This document shows positions 49,399 to 59,387 of a stretch of 64,000 nt of DNA, one piece after another. The notes below the pieces were generated by a model. It ran no database searches, was not told the DNA's origin, and saw nothing but the letters and a program-made list of their open reading frames with translations. This DNA comes from JBEDUK01 sp963781595 (GTDB lineage Bacteria > Actinomycetota > UBA4738). The stretch spans positions 1-64,000 of the forward strand of contig CAWAGG010000006.1 in NCBI GenBank assembly GCA_963781595.1. The letters run 5' to 3'. How positions within the stretch are numbered: position 1 is the first letter of the stretch; the number at the start of each line of letters is the position of its first letter. A program made the translations under genes and the position numbers.

Positions 49399-49884
49399 AT
49401 GGCGAACGAAGGGCCCAGCATCCGACGCGCAAGGTCCACCACGGCGACGATCGAGTCGCCGCGTCCGAACGACCTCGCGCCGCGGTTGCGGCTCGCCTTC
49501 ATGCGCCTGGCCCGTCGGCTCCGGCAGGAGTCCGCCGAGGGCCTGACCCCGTCCATGCTTTCCGTCATCGCGTCGATCCATCGCGCCCAGCCCGTGACCC
49601 TCGGTGCGCTCGCCGCCCTCGAGCGCGTCCAGCCGCCGACGATCACGGCGACCGTCTCGCGCCTCGAGGATGCGGGCTTCGTCCGTCGCGAAACCGACGC
49701 CGCCGACCGACGGGTCGTGCGGGTCCGCCTGACCGACGAGGGGCAGCAGCTGATCAGGCGGACCCGAACACGGAAGGACGCCTTCCTGGCGCAGCGGTTC
49801 CGGGGACTCACCACCGATGAGCTCGCAACGCTCGATCGGGCCGCAGCGATCGTCGAGCGGATGCTCGAGGACGAACCTCGGTGA
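49399..49884 (+). CDS. MarR-family transcriptional regulator
   Basis: 161 residues. FMRLARRLRQESAEGLTPSM, LGALAALERVQPPTITATVS (recognition helix) and DAADRRVVRVRLTDEGQQLI (wing) form the MarR fold. ATG is used here; TTG 49387 is possible. Overlaps the MFS gene by 4 bases, so it likely represses its own efflux operon, released by an exported ligand. Confidence 0.9.
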   Translation: MANEGPSIRRARSTTATIESPRPNDLAPRLRLAFMRLARRLRQESAEGLTPSMLSVIASIHRAQPVTLGALAALERVQPPTITATVSRLEDAGFVRRETDAADRRVVRVRLTDEGQQLIRRTRTRKDAFLAQRFRGLTTDELATLDRAAAIVERMLEDEPR

Positions 49885-51209
49885 GGCGCGTCCGGTTCGC
49901 CGTCACCAAGACGTTCCGTTCGTTGCAGGTCCGCAACTACCGGCTCTACTTCTTCGGCCAGATCGTCTCGGTGTCCGGCACGTGGATGCAATCGGTCGGG
50001 CAGGCGTGGCTGGTCCTGCAGCTGACCGGCAGCGGGGTCGCGCTGGGCTCCGTGGTCGCGCTCCAATTCCTCCCGATGCTGCTCGCCGGGGCGTGGGGGG
50101 GCGTCCTCGCCGATCGGTTCGACAAGCGCCGGATCCTGCTCGTGACCCAGAGCTCGGACGCGGTCCTGGCGCTCACGCTGGGCATCCTGGTCGCGACCGG
50201 AGCCGTCGAGCTGTGGATGGTGTTCGCGCTCGCCTTCCTCCTCGGCCTGGTGAACCTCGCGGACATGCCGGCCCGGCAGGCGTTCGTCACCGAGATGGTC
50301 GGATCGGAGAACGTCGCGAACGCCGTCAGCCTGAACAGCGTCGTGGTGAATGCCGGACGGATCGTCGGACCGGCCCTCGCCGGCATCCTCGTGGCGACCG
50401 TCGGGATCGCGATCTGCTTCTTCGTGAACGCGGCGTCGTACCTCGCGGTAATCGCCGCGCTGGCGGCGATGCACCGCGGTGACCTGCTCGCGGCACCGAA
50501 GGTTCCCCGCCGCCGCGGCCAGCTCCGCGAGGGTCTGCGCTACGCGTGGGGTGACGCCGAGCTCCGAAGGACCCTCTCGATGGTCGCGGTCATCGGGCTG
50601 CTCGCGTTCAACTTCTCGGTCTTCCTCCCGCTGATGACCCGCGACGAGTTCCATGCGGGGCCGGCGACGCTCGGCGCCCTGTACTCGCTGCTGGGGCTCG
50701 GCGCCGTCGCGGGCGGCCTGCTCGTCGCGGCGCGCGGCCGCACGAGCGGGCGGCTGATGGCGGCCGCCGGGGTCGCGACCGGGCTGACCCTGACCGTGGC
50801 CGCCACGATGCCCACGCTCCCGCTCGAGCTGATCGCGATCGTGCCCCTGGGGATGGCAACGATCGTGTTCGTCGCGAGCGCGAACTCGCTCCTGCAGCTC
50901 CGCGCGGACCCGCGGATGCGCGGGCGGGTGATGGCCCTCTATGGCGTGTTGTTCATCGGGACGACCCCGATCGGGAGCCCCGCGATCGGTTGGATCGCAG
51001 AGCAGTTGACGGTGCGCGACGCGATGGCCATCGCTGGCGCGATCACCCTCGTCGCGGGCGCTGCCGTCTTCCGCGCCGTCCTGCTGGATCCTCGGCGGGG
51101 AGCGGTCGAGGAGCGCGAGACGGCGGTCGCACCGCTGCCGACGGACGTCGTGCCATCGCTGCCCGCGCGCCCCGCCGATCGCGGACCCGGGTACGCAGCG
51201 GCCGGATAG
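49881..51209 (+). CDS. MFS efflux transporter (EntS/MFS_3 type)
   Basis: 442 residues with 12 TM segments. YRLYFFGQIVSVSGTWMQSV and GGVLADRFDKRRILLVTQSS (motif A) are diagnostic of MFS_3 exporters, and GGLLVAARGRTSGRLMAAAG is the second-half motif. Proton-driven drug or siderophore export is expected. Co-translated with marR. Confidence 0.92.
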   Translation: MRRVRFAVTKTFRSLQVRNYRLYFFGQIVSVSGTWMQSVGQAWLVLQLTGSGVALGSVVALQFLPMLLAGAWGGVLADRFDKRRILLVTQSSDAVLALTLGILVATGAVELWMVFALAFLLGLVNLADMPARQAFVTEMVGSENVANAVSLNSVVVNAGRIVGPALAGILVATVGIAICFFVNAASYLAVIAALAAMHRGDLLAAPKVPRRRGQLREGLRYAWGDAELRRTLSMVAVIGLLAFNFSVFLPLMTRDEFHAGPATLGALYSLLGLGAVAGGLLVAARGRTSGRLMAAAGVATGLTLTVAATMPTLPLELIAIVPLGMATIVFVASANSLLQLRADPRMRGRVMALYGVLFIGTTPIGSPAIGWIAEQLTVRDAMAIAGAITLVAGAAVFRAVLLDPRRGAVEERETAVAPLPTDVVPSLPARPADRGPGYAAAG

Positions 51210-51251
51210 GCGCCAGCGCAGAGGCCTTCGGCCTCCGCCTCGCCGCGAGGC

Positions 51252-54191
51252 TCAGGCGGGCGGGTCGAGCGGTCGCGCCGATGCACCCTCCCCGCGCCGG
51301 AGCCACGACGTGATCGCGGACGCCGGGACCGGTTCGGCGAACAGGAACCCCTGCCCGAGCGGGCACCCCAGCTCCGCGAGGTAGATGGCCTGGGCCTCCG
51401 TCTCGATCCCCTCCGCCAGCGGCACGAGGTCCAGGCTGTTCAGCATCTGGATCGTCGCCTTCGCGATGCTGCGCGCCGCCTTCGAGTCCGGAAGGTCGCG
51501 CACGAGGGACCGATCGAGCTTCACGATGTCGGCCGGCAGCTCCGTCAGCCGGGCGAGGGACGAATGGCCGGTCCCGAAGTCGTCGATCGCGATGCGGAAC
51601 CCCTCCGCGTGCAGCGCGTGGAGGGTCCGAAGCACGGCCTCGGGCTGCATCACGACCCCGGATTCGGTGATTTCGACCGTGACCCAGCCCGGCTCGACCC
51701 CTTGCGCGTCGAGCTGCGCCCGCAGGTCTGCGACCAGCGTCGGTTGCCACAGCTCGCGCGGCGAGAGGTTGAACGTCGCGCCGATCGGGATGGATGCCGA
51801 GCGCCACGTCGCCAGGTCGCGCGCCATCGCGCCGACCACCCACCGCGTGATCTCGTCGATCACCCCGGTCTCCTCCGCGAGCGGGATGAACTCGGCCGGT
51901 TGTCGGAGCGTTCGGTCGACGTCCCGCCAGCGCACCAGGGCCTCGACGCTCACCCACTGCCGGAGGAACAGGTCGACGATCGGTTGGTAATGGAGCTCCC
52001 AGCGCGCTTCGCGGACGGCCTTGCGGAGCCGCGTCGTGATCCGGAGGCTCTCTTGCGCCGCGGACGAGAGGCTCGAGAACACGGCGTACCGTCCGGGCGC
52101 GAGCCGCTTGCTCTGGTACATCGCGGCGTCGGCGTTGCGGACGAGACTCGCCGCATCCTCCGCGTCCAGCGGGTAGATGCTGATCCCGACGCTCGTCGAG
52201 AAGTCGAACTCCGCGCCGCCGAGGACCAGGGGCTGATGGACGTCCTGCTGGATCCGGCGCGCGAGCCCTTCCGCGATCGCGAGCGCCCGGCCCGGCCGGT
52301 CCATCGGCAGATCCGGGAGCAGGATCAGGAATTCGTCCCCCCCGACGCGCGCGACGACGTCGGCGTCACGCACCGAGAGGCGCATCCTGTTCGCCGTCTC
52401 ACGGAGGACCTGGTCGCCGGCGTCGTGCCCGAGCGCGTCGTTCACGAGCTTCATGTGGTCGAGGTCGACGGAGAGCACGGCCACGGCACCCGCGGCGCGG
52501 CGCGCCCGCGCGATCGCTTGCTCCTGTAGCGCGGAGAACAGGGCGCGGTTCGGCAGCTCGGTGAGCGGGTCGTGGTACGCGAGGAACTCGAGTCGGTCCT
52601 CCGCCGCCTTCCGGTCGGAGATGTCGAACAGGACTCCCTCCCGGTGCGCAGGCACGGTCTCGCTGGCCGGGATCGGGACCGAGCCCTCGCGCGCCCACAA
52701 CGTTCGACCGTCGCGCGTGACCATGCGGTACTCGCTGGTGAACGCGGAGCCCTCCCGCCGGCTTCGTTCCTTCGCCGCCAGCGCCGCGGTTCGGTCGTCC
52801 GGGTGGATCATCTCGTTCCAGGCATCGGGATCCCGGCAGAACGATGCAGGCGCGTGCCCGGTGAGCGCCTCGACCTGGGGACTGACGTAGGTCAGCGTGC
52901 CGTCGCTCGCCTCGGTGTACGTGACGGCGGGGAGCTGCTCGACCAGAGCGCGGTAGCGGTCGGCGGCCGCGTGGGCTTCGTCCAGGAGCCGGGCGTTGCC
53001 GATCGCGACGGCGGTACGGGCGCACAGCACCTCGATCAGGTCGTCGTCGCTGCGGTCGAACGGACGCCCGTCCGCGGCGCGGGCCACGAGCGCGCCGATC
53101 TGGGCGCCGCCGCTGCGCAGCGGGACGGCGATCGCCGTCCACGGCGGCGCGTCGGGCGAACGCACCGGCCCGTTGGAGCCGAGGCACCGGCGTGCCAGCT
53201 CGATCACCGGAGGGCCGTCCTGCGCGTCGATCGACGGGCCCGCGCTCGCGACCGCCGTGAGCGTCCGGGGCTCGCCCAGGAAGACGACGAACCGATGCTC
53301 GCCGGTCAGCTCGACGAGGCCGTTCGCGAGGGTCCGCGCCAGCTCCGGCTGGTCGCGCAGCCGCTCGAGCGCGTCGCTGATCGCATGGAGCCGGCGCATC
53401 CGCTGGAGGGACCCGGACAGTTCCTTCGTGGTGTCCGCCAGGATCCGGCCGCGCACGTACAGCTGGCGGGCCAGCAGGAGCGGGCCCAGCAGCGCGAGCA
53501 GGGTGAGGTTCCCGAGCCGCGCGTACGCGCCGGCGAACAGCATGCCGAGGTATCCGAGCGCCAGGTAGCCGAGGAGGAACCGATCGCTCCCTTCGACCCG
53601 CAGCCCGGACAGCACCTGGCGGACGGTGACCCCGAAGTCGAGGCTCATCGCCGTGGTGACGAGCGCCACGTTGACGCCGTACGCGGACGGGACGGCGGGC
53701 AGCGCCGCCAGCGCGATCAGCGCGAACGGGGAATCCGCCGTGGCCCAGACGTGGAACACGGCCGCCGCCGCCGCGGTCGCCAAGGCCACCTGCGAGCGAT
53801 TGAACAGCGCCCGCGACAACGGGACCGTCCTGCGGATCTCGCGCGGGTCGAACGAGCCGACGAACGTGATCAACGCGGCGGGCGCCGGCGCGTAGAGGGC
53901 TGCGACGGCCATCGAGAGTGGGAAGTCGAGGCCGACTCGCGTCGGGCTCTCGCCGGTGATCGGGAAGAGACTGACGACCGCCATCGGGATCACCCACAGG
54001 AGGTCGGTGGGCTGGAAGAGCTCTCCCGGGTCGGCGATCGCCGCGGCGACGAAGAAGCCGATCGTGACGGCGAAGACGGCGAGGTGGAACGCGACCCCCG
54101 CACGCGAACGCGGTGGAGCGACCCGGCCCGGATCCGGTGCCGGGGGAGGCGACGTCTCGGGCCCTTCGGGCCTTTGGGGCTCTTCGGACAT
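51252..54191 (-). CDS. membrane GAF-PAS-GGDEF-EAL protein
   Basis: 979 residues. About 7-8 N-terminal TM helices (35-235), GAF domain (about 275-405), PAS (about 410-535, VTYTEASDGTLTYVSPQVEA), GGDEF (about 545-710, VARVGGDEFLILLPD) and EAL (about 730-970, EALVRW, ITESGV, DDFGTGHSS, KLDRSLV, AEGIETE). Both catalytic motifs look intact, so it may make and degrade cyclic-di-GMP in response to membrane and ligand signals. Confidence 0.92.
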   Translation of the reverse strand: MSEEPQRPEGPETSPPPAPDPGRVAPPRSRAGVAFHLAVFAVTIGFFVAAAIADPGELFQPTDLLWVIPMAVVSLFPITGESPTRVGLDFPLSMAVAALYAPAPAALITFVGSFDPREIRRTVPLSRALFNRSQVALATAAAAAVFHVWATADSPFALIALAALPAVPSAYGVNVALVTTAMSLDFGVTVRQVLSGLRVEGSDRFLLGYLALGYLGMLFAGAYARLGNLTLLALLGPLLLARQLYVRGRILADTTKELSGSLQRMRRLHAISDALERLRDQPELARTLANGLVELTGEHRFVVFLGEPRTLTAVASAGPSIDAQDGPPVIELARRCLGSNGPVRSPDAPPWTAIAVPLRSGGAQIGALVARAADGRPFDRSDDDLIEVLCARTAVAIGNARLLDEAHAAADRYRALVEQLPAVTYTEASDGTLTYVSPQVEALTGHAPASFCRDPDAWNEMIHPDDRTAALAAKERSRREGSAFTSEYRMVTRDGRTLWAREGSVPIPASETVPAHREGVLFDISDRKAAEDRLEFLAYHDPLTELPNRALFSALQEQAIARARRAAGAVAVLSVDLDHMKLVNDALGHDAGDQVLRETANRMRLSVRDADVVARVGGDEFLILLPDLPMDRPGRALAIAEGLARRIQQDVHQPLVLGGAEFDFSTSVGISIYPLDAEDAASLVRNADAAMYQSKRLAPGRYAVFSSLSSAAQESLRITTRLRKAVREARWELHYQPIVDLFLRQWVSVEALVRWRDVDRTLRQPAEFIPLAEETGVIDEITRWVVGAMARDLATWRSASIPIGATFNLSPRELWQPTLVADLRAQLDAQGVEPGWVTVEITESGVVMQPEAVLRTLHALHAEGFRIAIDDFGTGHSSLARLTELPADIVKLDRSLVRDLPDSKAARSIAKATIQMLNSLDLVPLAEGIETEAQAIYLAELGCPLGQGFLFAEPVPASAITSWLRRGEGASARPLDPPA

Positions 54192-54335
54192 GTCAGACGG
54201 AACCTGGTGGTTCCCCTGCGAACCGTACCTCGCCTGCGCTCCCGTGAGAAGACGGACTTCAGGCGCGAACCGACCGGTCGATACCTGAGGACGGAGGACC
54301 GGCGACGGCGCCGGTCGAGTGGCTGGGAGGACGAT

Positions 54336-54422
54336 ATGGCTCGGCTCTTGGTGCGGGTCTCGGCATCGGTCGCGGGTTTCGTCGCGGTCGTCGCGGCCGG
54401 CAGCGCATGGTGGAAGTACTGA
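54336..54422 (+). CDS. 28-residue hydrophobic peptide
   Basis: MARLLVRVSASVAGFVAVVA then AGSAWWKY. A single hydrophobic helix with a basic start and aromatic tail. GGGAGG 6 bases before ATG is one of the best ribosome sites in the window, and a 17-pair hairpin follows the stop. Divergent from the GGDEF-EAL gene. It resembles precursors of membrane-acting or signal peptides but lacks the Cys of cyclic lactone autoinducers. Function unknown. Confidence 0.5.
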   Translation: MARLLVRVSASVAGFVAVVAAGSAWWKY

Positions 54423-54428
54423 ACACGA

Positions 54429-54489
54429 ACGACGCTGGACCGCGCGCCGGGTCGGCTCAGGCTGGGTCGGTGGCGCGGTCCTGCGTCGT
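54429..54489. terminator. 17-pair hairpin, one mismatch
   Basis: ACGACGCTGGACCGCGC pairs with GCGCGGTCCTGCGTCGT. Lies between the small-peptide gene (+) and the FAD gene (-), serving both. Confidence 0.6.
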
Positions 54490-54518
54490 CGGCGAACCCG
54501 GACGACGCGATCGGACCG

Positions 54519-56990
54519 TCACGCGCGGAGGCGTTCGCCCTTCGGGTCCCACAACGGCTCCGGCGCGACGCGCGCTGGGGAGCGCGTGTCGAAGTACTCC
54601 ACCTCGACCGGCGTGCCCTCGACCGCCAGCTCCGCCGGAAGGTAGCCGTAGACGATCCCTCGACCGATCGAGTACCCGTAGCTCGCGCTGGTCACGTACG
54701 CGACGACGTGACCGTCCGCGCGGATCGGCTCCTTGCCCATCACGACGACCGACGGATCGTCGAACACTATCGCGCTCAGGCGGTGGGTCTGGCCGGCACC
54801 GAGCTTCGCCTCCAGCGCTGCCTTGCCCTGGAACTCCGGCTTCGACATCCTGACGGCGAACCCGACGCCCGCCTCGAACGGATCGTGTTCGATGCTCAGG
54901 TCCTGGCCCCAGAGCCGGTAGCCCTTCTCGAGCCGCAGCGAGTCGAACGCGCCGCCGCCGGCCGCGATGATGCCGTGCCCGAGCCCCGCGTCCCAGAGCA
55001 GGTCCCAGGTTCGTTCGCCCATCTCCATCGGGCCGTACAGCTCCCAGCCCAGCTCACCGACGTAGGAGATCCGCTGCGCGTCGACGGGCACCTCGCCGAT
55101 GTTCAGCTGGCGCGCGGTCATGTACGGGAACGCCTCGTTCGACACGTCCTCGTCGGTGACGGCCTGCAGGACGGCGCGGGCGCGGGGGCCGAACAGGCCG
55201 AGGCAGAACCGTGTGATCGTGCGGTCCCCGATCCAGACCCGCTCGCCGCGGCGGACCTGCGCGCGGAGCCATGCCAGATCGTGCATGCCCGACCCGCCGC
55301 CGGTGACGACCTGGAACTTGTCGTCCGCCATCCGCGTGACGGTCAGGTCGCAGCGGATCCCGCCCTTCGGCGTGAGCATCGCCGTGTAGACCACGGTCCC
55401 GACCGGGCGGTCGATCCGGTTCGCGCACACGCGCTCCAGGAACCGCAGCGCGTCGGCGCCCCAGACGCGGAGCTTCACGTACGGCGTGAGGTCGAAGACC
55501 GCGACGCGCTCGCGCGTCGCCAGGTGCTCGGCGCCGACGATCGGAGACCAGTTCGTCGCGGCCCAGGCGTCGCGGCCGGCCCACGGCTCGTCGCCGGTCA
55601 GGAGCGCGGCGTTCGCCTCGAACCACTGCGGGCGCTCCCAGCCGGCCCCGACGAAGAACGCCGCGCCCAGGGCGCGGTGCCGCCGATGGAAGGGCGTCAG
55701 CCGCAGATCGCGGGGCGACGTCATCTGCTGGAGCGGATGGATGATGTCGTACACCTCGCGGTACTGCTGCGCGCCGCGCGCCGCCACGTACGGCGGCGTC
55801 GTCATGTACGGGTAGAACCGGTTCGCGTCGGCCTCGGCCATGTCCATCGACGGTTCGCCTTCGGCGATCCACTCCGCGACCATGCGGCCCATCCCGCCGC
55901 CGTGGGTGACCCAGACCGCCTCGCAGAGCCAGAGGCCCCAGACGTCCGCGGACTCGCCGACCACCGAGCCCATGTCCGGCGTGAACGAGAACATGCCGTT
56001 GATCGCGGTGGGCCAGTCGACCCTGCCGGCGGTCGCGGGCAGGAGCCGCGCGCTGGCCTCCTCGCACACGCCGAAGTCCACCGGCGTGAACGGTTCGATC
56101 GACGGCATCGGCTCGCCGTCCTGCCACGGGCGCAGGTCCTCGGGGTCGAACAGGATCGGCTCGTGCCGGTAGTTCCCGAGCGCGTACCGGTCGCCGCGCT
56201 GCCGGTAGTAGAGGGACGCGTCCTGGTGGCGCAGGATCGGATGGACGACCTCCTCGCCCGCGTCCGCGGACAGTTCGTCCAGCGGATGCGTCCACACCAG
56301 CTGGTGCTGCACGACGGCGAGCGGGGTCGGGACGCCCGCCATCCGGCCGACCTTCGGTCCCCAGATGCCGGCGCAGATCAGGGCCTGTTCGCACGCGACG
56401 TCACCGCGGTCGGTGTGGACGCCCTGCACGCGGCCGTCCCGGATATCGAACCCGGTCACTGCGACGTTCCCCTCGAAGGCGACGCCCTTCGCCTCCGCGC
56501 GCCGCGCCAGTGACGTCGCGGCCCTGACGGCCTTCGCGATCCCGTCGGTCGGGACGAAGTACGACCCGAGGATCCGCGACGGGTCGATCAGTGGGATCCG
56601 GGCCACCGTCTCCTCTGGGGTGAGGAGCGCGGCGCCCTCGATCCCGTACGAGCGGGCGAACCCGACCCGGCGCTTCAGCTCCTGCATCCGCTCGGGGGTC
56701 GTCGCGACCTCGATGCCGCCGACGCCGAACCACACCGGCCCGTCGTCGACCGGCTCGAGGCCCGCGTACAGCTCGACCGTGTACCGCGCGAGCCGGCACA
56801 TCGTGCGCGAGCCGTTCGTCTGGAACACGAGCCCGGGCGCGTGTGAGGTCGAACCCCCGGTCTCGAACAGCGGCCCCTGGTCGAGCACCAGGACGTCCGT
56901 GATCCCCAGCTCCGCGAGGTGGTACGCGGCGCTCGTGCCGACGATGCCCGCTCCGATGATCACCAGCTGCGCGCGATCGCGCACGTTCAT
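54519..56990 (-). CDS. FAD/GcvT-type dimethylglycine or sarcosine dehydrogenase family
   Basis: 823 residues. N-terminal FAD-binding GxGxxG (LVIIGAGIVGTSAAYHLAEL) and a DAO fold to about 390, then a GcvT-like tetrahydrofolate domain (VAVFDLTPYVKLRVWGADAL, TAMLTPKGGIRCDLTVTRMA, YVGELGWELYGPMEMGERTW, FEAGVGFAVRMSKPEFQGKA). Oxidises an N-methyl amino acid and passes the one-carbon unit to folate. Divergent from the BMP-type importer. Confidence 0.88.
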   Translation of the reverse strand: MNVRDRAQLVIIGAGIVGTSAAYHLAELGITDVLVLDQGPLFETGGSTSHAPGLVFQTNGSRTMCRLARYTVELYAGLEPVDDGPVWFGVGGIEVATTPERMQELKRRVGFARSYGIEGAALLTPEETVARIPLIDPSRILGSYFVPTDGIAKAVRAATSLARRAEAKGVAFEGNVAVTGFDIRDGRVQGVHTDRGDVACEQALICAGIWGPKVGRMAGVPTPLAVVQHQLVWTHPLDELSADAGEEVVHPILRHQDASLYYRQRGDRYALGNYRHEPILFDPEDLRPWQDGEPMPSIEPFTPVDFGVCEEASARLLPATAGRVDWPTAINGMFSFTPDMGSVVGESADVWGLWLCEAVWVTHGGGMGRMVAEWIAEGEPSMDMAEADANRFYPYMTTPPYVAARGAQQYREVYDIIHPLQQMTSPRDLRLTPFHRRHRALGAAFFVGAGWERPQWFEANAALLTGDEPWAGRDAWAATNWSPIVGAEHLATRERVAVFDLTPYVKLRVWGADALRFLERVCANRIDRPVGTVVYTAMLTPKGGIRCDLTVTRMADDKFQVVTGGGSGMHDLAWLRAQVRRGERVWIGDRTITRFCLGLFGPRARAVLQAVTDEDVSNEAFPYMTARQLNIGEVPVDAQRISYVGELGWELYGPMEMGERTWDLLWDAGLGHGIIAAGGGAFDSLRLEKGYRLWGQDLSIEHDPFEAGVGFAVRMSKPEFQGKAALEAKLGAGQTHRLSAIVFDDPSVVVMGKEPIRADGHVVAYVTSASYGYSIGRGIVYGYLPAELAVEGTPVEVEYFDTRSPARVAPEPLWDPKGERLRA

Positions 56991-57206
56991 GCCCTCCGAA
57001 GCCGAACGATCCAGTTGCAGTCTGCCGCATCCGTGCGAGCGTCGCAGCCCTGCACGCGCGATCCGGTACGCGCGCTGTTGCGCCCGATCTCGTTCGCGTC
57101 CTCCGTTGGGGGCCAGAGGGATCACGCGGACAGGGGCCTTCGACCTGGGCCAGGCGCCTCCGGTCGTTGGGAGACTCCCGCTCGAACACCCAGAGAGGCG
57201 GGAGCC

Positions 57207-58397
57207 GTGGACGGAACGAGCCGCGCCACCGGAGCGCATATCCGGGGCAGATGGCGTGATCTCCTCTTCAGCTGGTTCGGCATCCCCGTCGCCGCGCTCG
57301 CTGCGCTCCTGGTCGGAGCCGTGATGCTCATGGCCCTCGGCGCGAACCCCTTGACGGCGTACCGGGCCATGCTGCAGGGAGCGTTCGGGAGCGTCGACGG
57401 CCTGATCCAGACGACGATCAAGGCGGTCCCGATCCTTCTCGTCGGTGTCGGGATCTGCATCGCGTTCCGCGCGAACGTGCTGAACATCGGCGGTGAGGGC
57501 CAGATCGTGATGGGTGGCCTGGCTGCGACCGCGGTGGCGCTCGCCATGCCGAACCTCCCGGGCACGGTCCTGATCCCGTTGGTCCTGTTGGCCGGCGCCG
57601 TGGGTGGGGGGGCCTGGGGCTCGATCGCCGGGGCCCTGAAGGCCTACTACAACGTCAACGAGATCCTCTCCACGATCATGCTGAACATCATCGCGGTACA
57701 GATCATGAACTACCTGCTCAGTGGGCCACTCGTGGACAAGTCGTTCTCCGGCTTCTCGCTCATCCCTCAGACGAAGCGGCTCCCGGTTCAGGCCGATCTC
57801 CCCGTCATGGTCCACGGGACGCAGTTGCACGCCGGCGCGCTGTTCGCGGTCCTCGCTGCCGTCGCGGCATACGTCCTGCTGTGGAAGACGGGCATGGGGT
57901 TCCGGCTGCGAGCCGTCGGGTTGTCCCGAGAGGCATCGAGCTACGCCGGCATGCCCGTGAAGCGGACGATCGTCCTCGCACTCACGTTCGCCGGCGCCAT
58001 GGCCGGCCTGGCGGGAGCGATCCTGGTGTTCGGGAGCGCCTCACACCGGATGGTCACAGACGGCACCGCCACCGGCTTCACGGGTTCGGCCGGGTTCAAC
58101 GGCATCGTCGCCGCGCTGTTCGGCGGGCTGAACCCGCTCTGGACGATCCTCTCGTCGTTCGTCTTCGGCGGCCTGCTGGTCGGCGGCAACTTCATGCAGA
58201 TCACCGTGCAGGTCCCGACCGCCCTCATCGTCGCGCTGGACGGGTTGCTCGTCGTGTTCGTCGTGGCGATCGACTACCCCCGGCGGCAGGCGCGCCGGCG
58301 CCTGCAGGCCGCCGAGGAGCTGCGCCAGGCAGAACGCCCGCCGGACCCGGCCGGCTCGGATCAGGTTGGCCCGGTCCCGGAGGAGGTGCCGGGATGA
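57207..58397 (+). CDS. BMP-type ABC importer permease 1
   Basis: 396 residues from GTG with GCGGGAGCC upstream. About 9 TM: FGIPVAALAALLVGAVMLMA, VPILLVGVGICIAFRANVLN, IGGEGQIVMGGLAATAVALA and FGGLNPLWTILSSFVFGGLL. The NxGxEG motif near the middle is conserved in nucleoside/purine (BmpA) permeases. First gene of a four-gene operon; overlaps the second permease by 4 bases. Confidence 0.9.
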   Translation: MDGTSRATGAHIRGRWRDLLFSWFGIPVAALAALLVGAVMLMALGANPLTAYRAMLQGAFGSVDGLIQTTIKAVPILLVGVGICIAFRANVLNIGGEGQIVMGGLAATAVALAMPNLPGTVLIPLVLLAGAVGGGAWGSIAGALKAYYNVNEILSTIMLNIIAVQIMNYLLSGPLVDKSFSGFSLIPQTKRLPVQADLPVMVHGTQLHAGALFAVLAAVAAYVLLWKTGMGFRLRAVGLSREASSYAGMPVKRTIVLALTFAGAMAGLAGAILVFGSASHRMVTDGTATGFTGSAGFNGIVAALFGGLNPLWTILSSFVFGGLLVGGNFMQITVQVPTALIVALDGLLVVFVVAIDYPRRQARRRLQAAEELRQAERPPDPAGSDQVGPVPEEVPG

Positions 58398-59329
58398 GTC
58401 AGTTCTTCACGTCCAAGGTGCTCATCGCCACGGTGGCCTCCGGCATCGTGCTGGCCACCCCGTTCCTGCTTGCCAGCCTCGGCGAGACGCTGGGGCAGCG
58501 AAGCGGCGTGCTGAACCTCGGGGTGGAGGGCATCATGCTGCTCGGGGCCTTCGCCGCCTACTACACGGCCCTGCACACCCACGGCAACTTCTGGCTCGCC
58601 GTTCTGGCGGGAGCAGCCGTTGGCGCCGTCCTCGGGCTGGTCACCGCGGTGGTGAGCGTAACGCTCAAAGCCGAGCAGGGCATCAGCGGTATCGGCGTCT
58701 ACCTGTTCGGGCTCGGCATGAGCGACCTGCTGTTCCAGAAGCTGGTCGGTACGCCGACCCCGATCTCGACGTTCCCGCCCGTGAAGATCCCCGTGCTCGC
58801 GAGCATCCCCGCGGTCGGCAAGATGTTCTTCCAGGCGAACCTCATGGTGTATCTCGCCTTCATCCTGGTCCCCGTCCTCACGTTCGTGCTCAACCGGACG
58901 ACGTACGGGACGAACATCCGCGCGGTCGGCGAGACCCCGGCCGCCGCGGACAGCCTCGGTGTCAGCGTCGACCGCGTCCGGTATTCGACCGTGATCCTCG
59001 GCAGCACCCTGGCGGGGGTCGCGGGCGCGGCTCTTGCCCTCGAGTTGGGCATCTTCCAGTCGAACCTCACGCAGGGCGAGGGCTTCATCGCGGTCGCGCT
59101 CGTCTACTTCGGCGCGTGGCGGCCGATCGGCGTGATGGCCGGCTCGCTCCTATACGGCATGGTGGCCGCGATCGTCCTGACGTGGAAGACGCTCGGGATC
59201 ATCCCGCCCGGAGCCTCCGACCTCGCGGCTATGGCGCCCGCCGTGCTGACCGTGATCGCGCTGGTCGTCGTGGCTCGACGGTTCCGGCAGCCGGCGGCAC
59301 TGGCCAAACCGTTCGTACGAGAAGGGTAA
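58394..59329 (+). CDS. BMP-type ABC importer permease 2
   Basis: 311 residues. LGETLGQRSGVLNLGVEGIM, LGAFAAYYTALHTHGNFWLA and NQ-free GFIAVALVYFGAWRPIGVMA are the hallmarks of the partner permease, with the NLGxEG motif. ATG overlaps the first permease stop. The pair forms the membrane channel of a nucleoside-type importer. Confidence 0.9.
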   Translation: MSQFFTSKVLIATVASGIVLATPFLLASLGETLGQRSGVLNLGVEGIMLLGAFAAYYTALHTHGNFWLAVLAGAAVGAVLGLVTAVVSVTLKAEQGISGIGVYLFGLGMSDLLFQKLVGTPTPISTFPPVKIPVLASIPAVGKMFFQANLMVYLAFILVPVLTFVLNRTTYGTNIRAVGETPAAADSLGVSVDRVRYSTVILGSTLAGVAGAALALELGIFQSNLTQGEGFIAVALVYFGAWRPIGVMAGSLLYGMVAAIVLTWKTLGIIPPGASDLAAMAPAVLTVIALVVVARRFRQPAALAKPFVREG

Positions 59330-59387
59330 GGAGGCGGAACCATGCATCGAACCCACACCGGACCGGATCCGCAGAGGAGGGGTTGAG

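Noticed and set aside
54708..56513. 601-codon plus-strand frame opposite the FAD/GcvT gene
   Set aside because: Antisense shadow; no motif and improbable composition.
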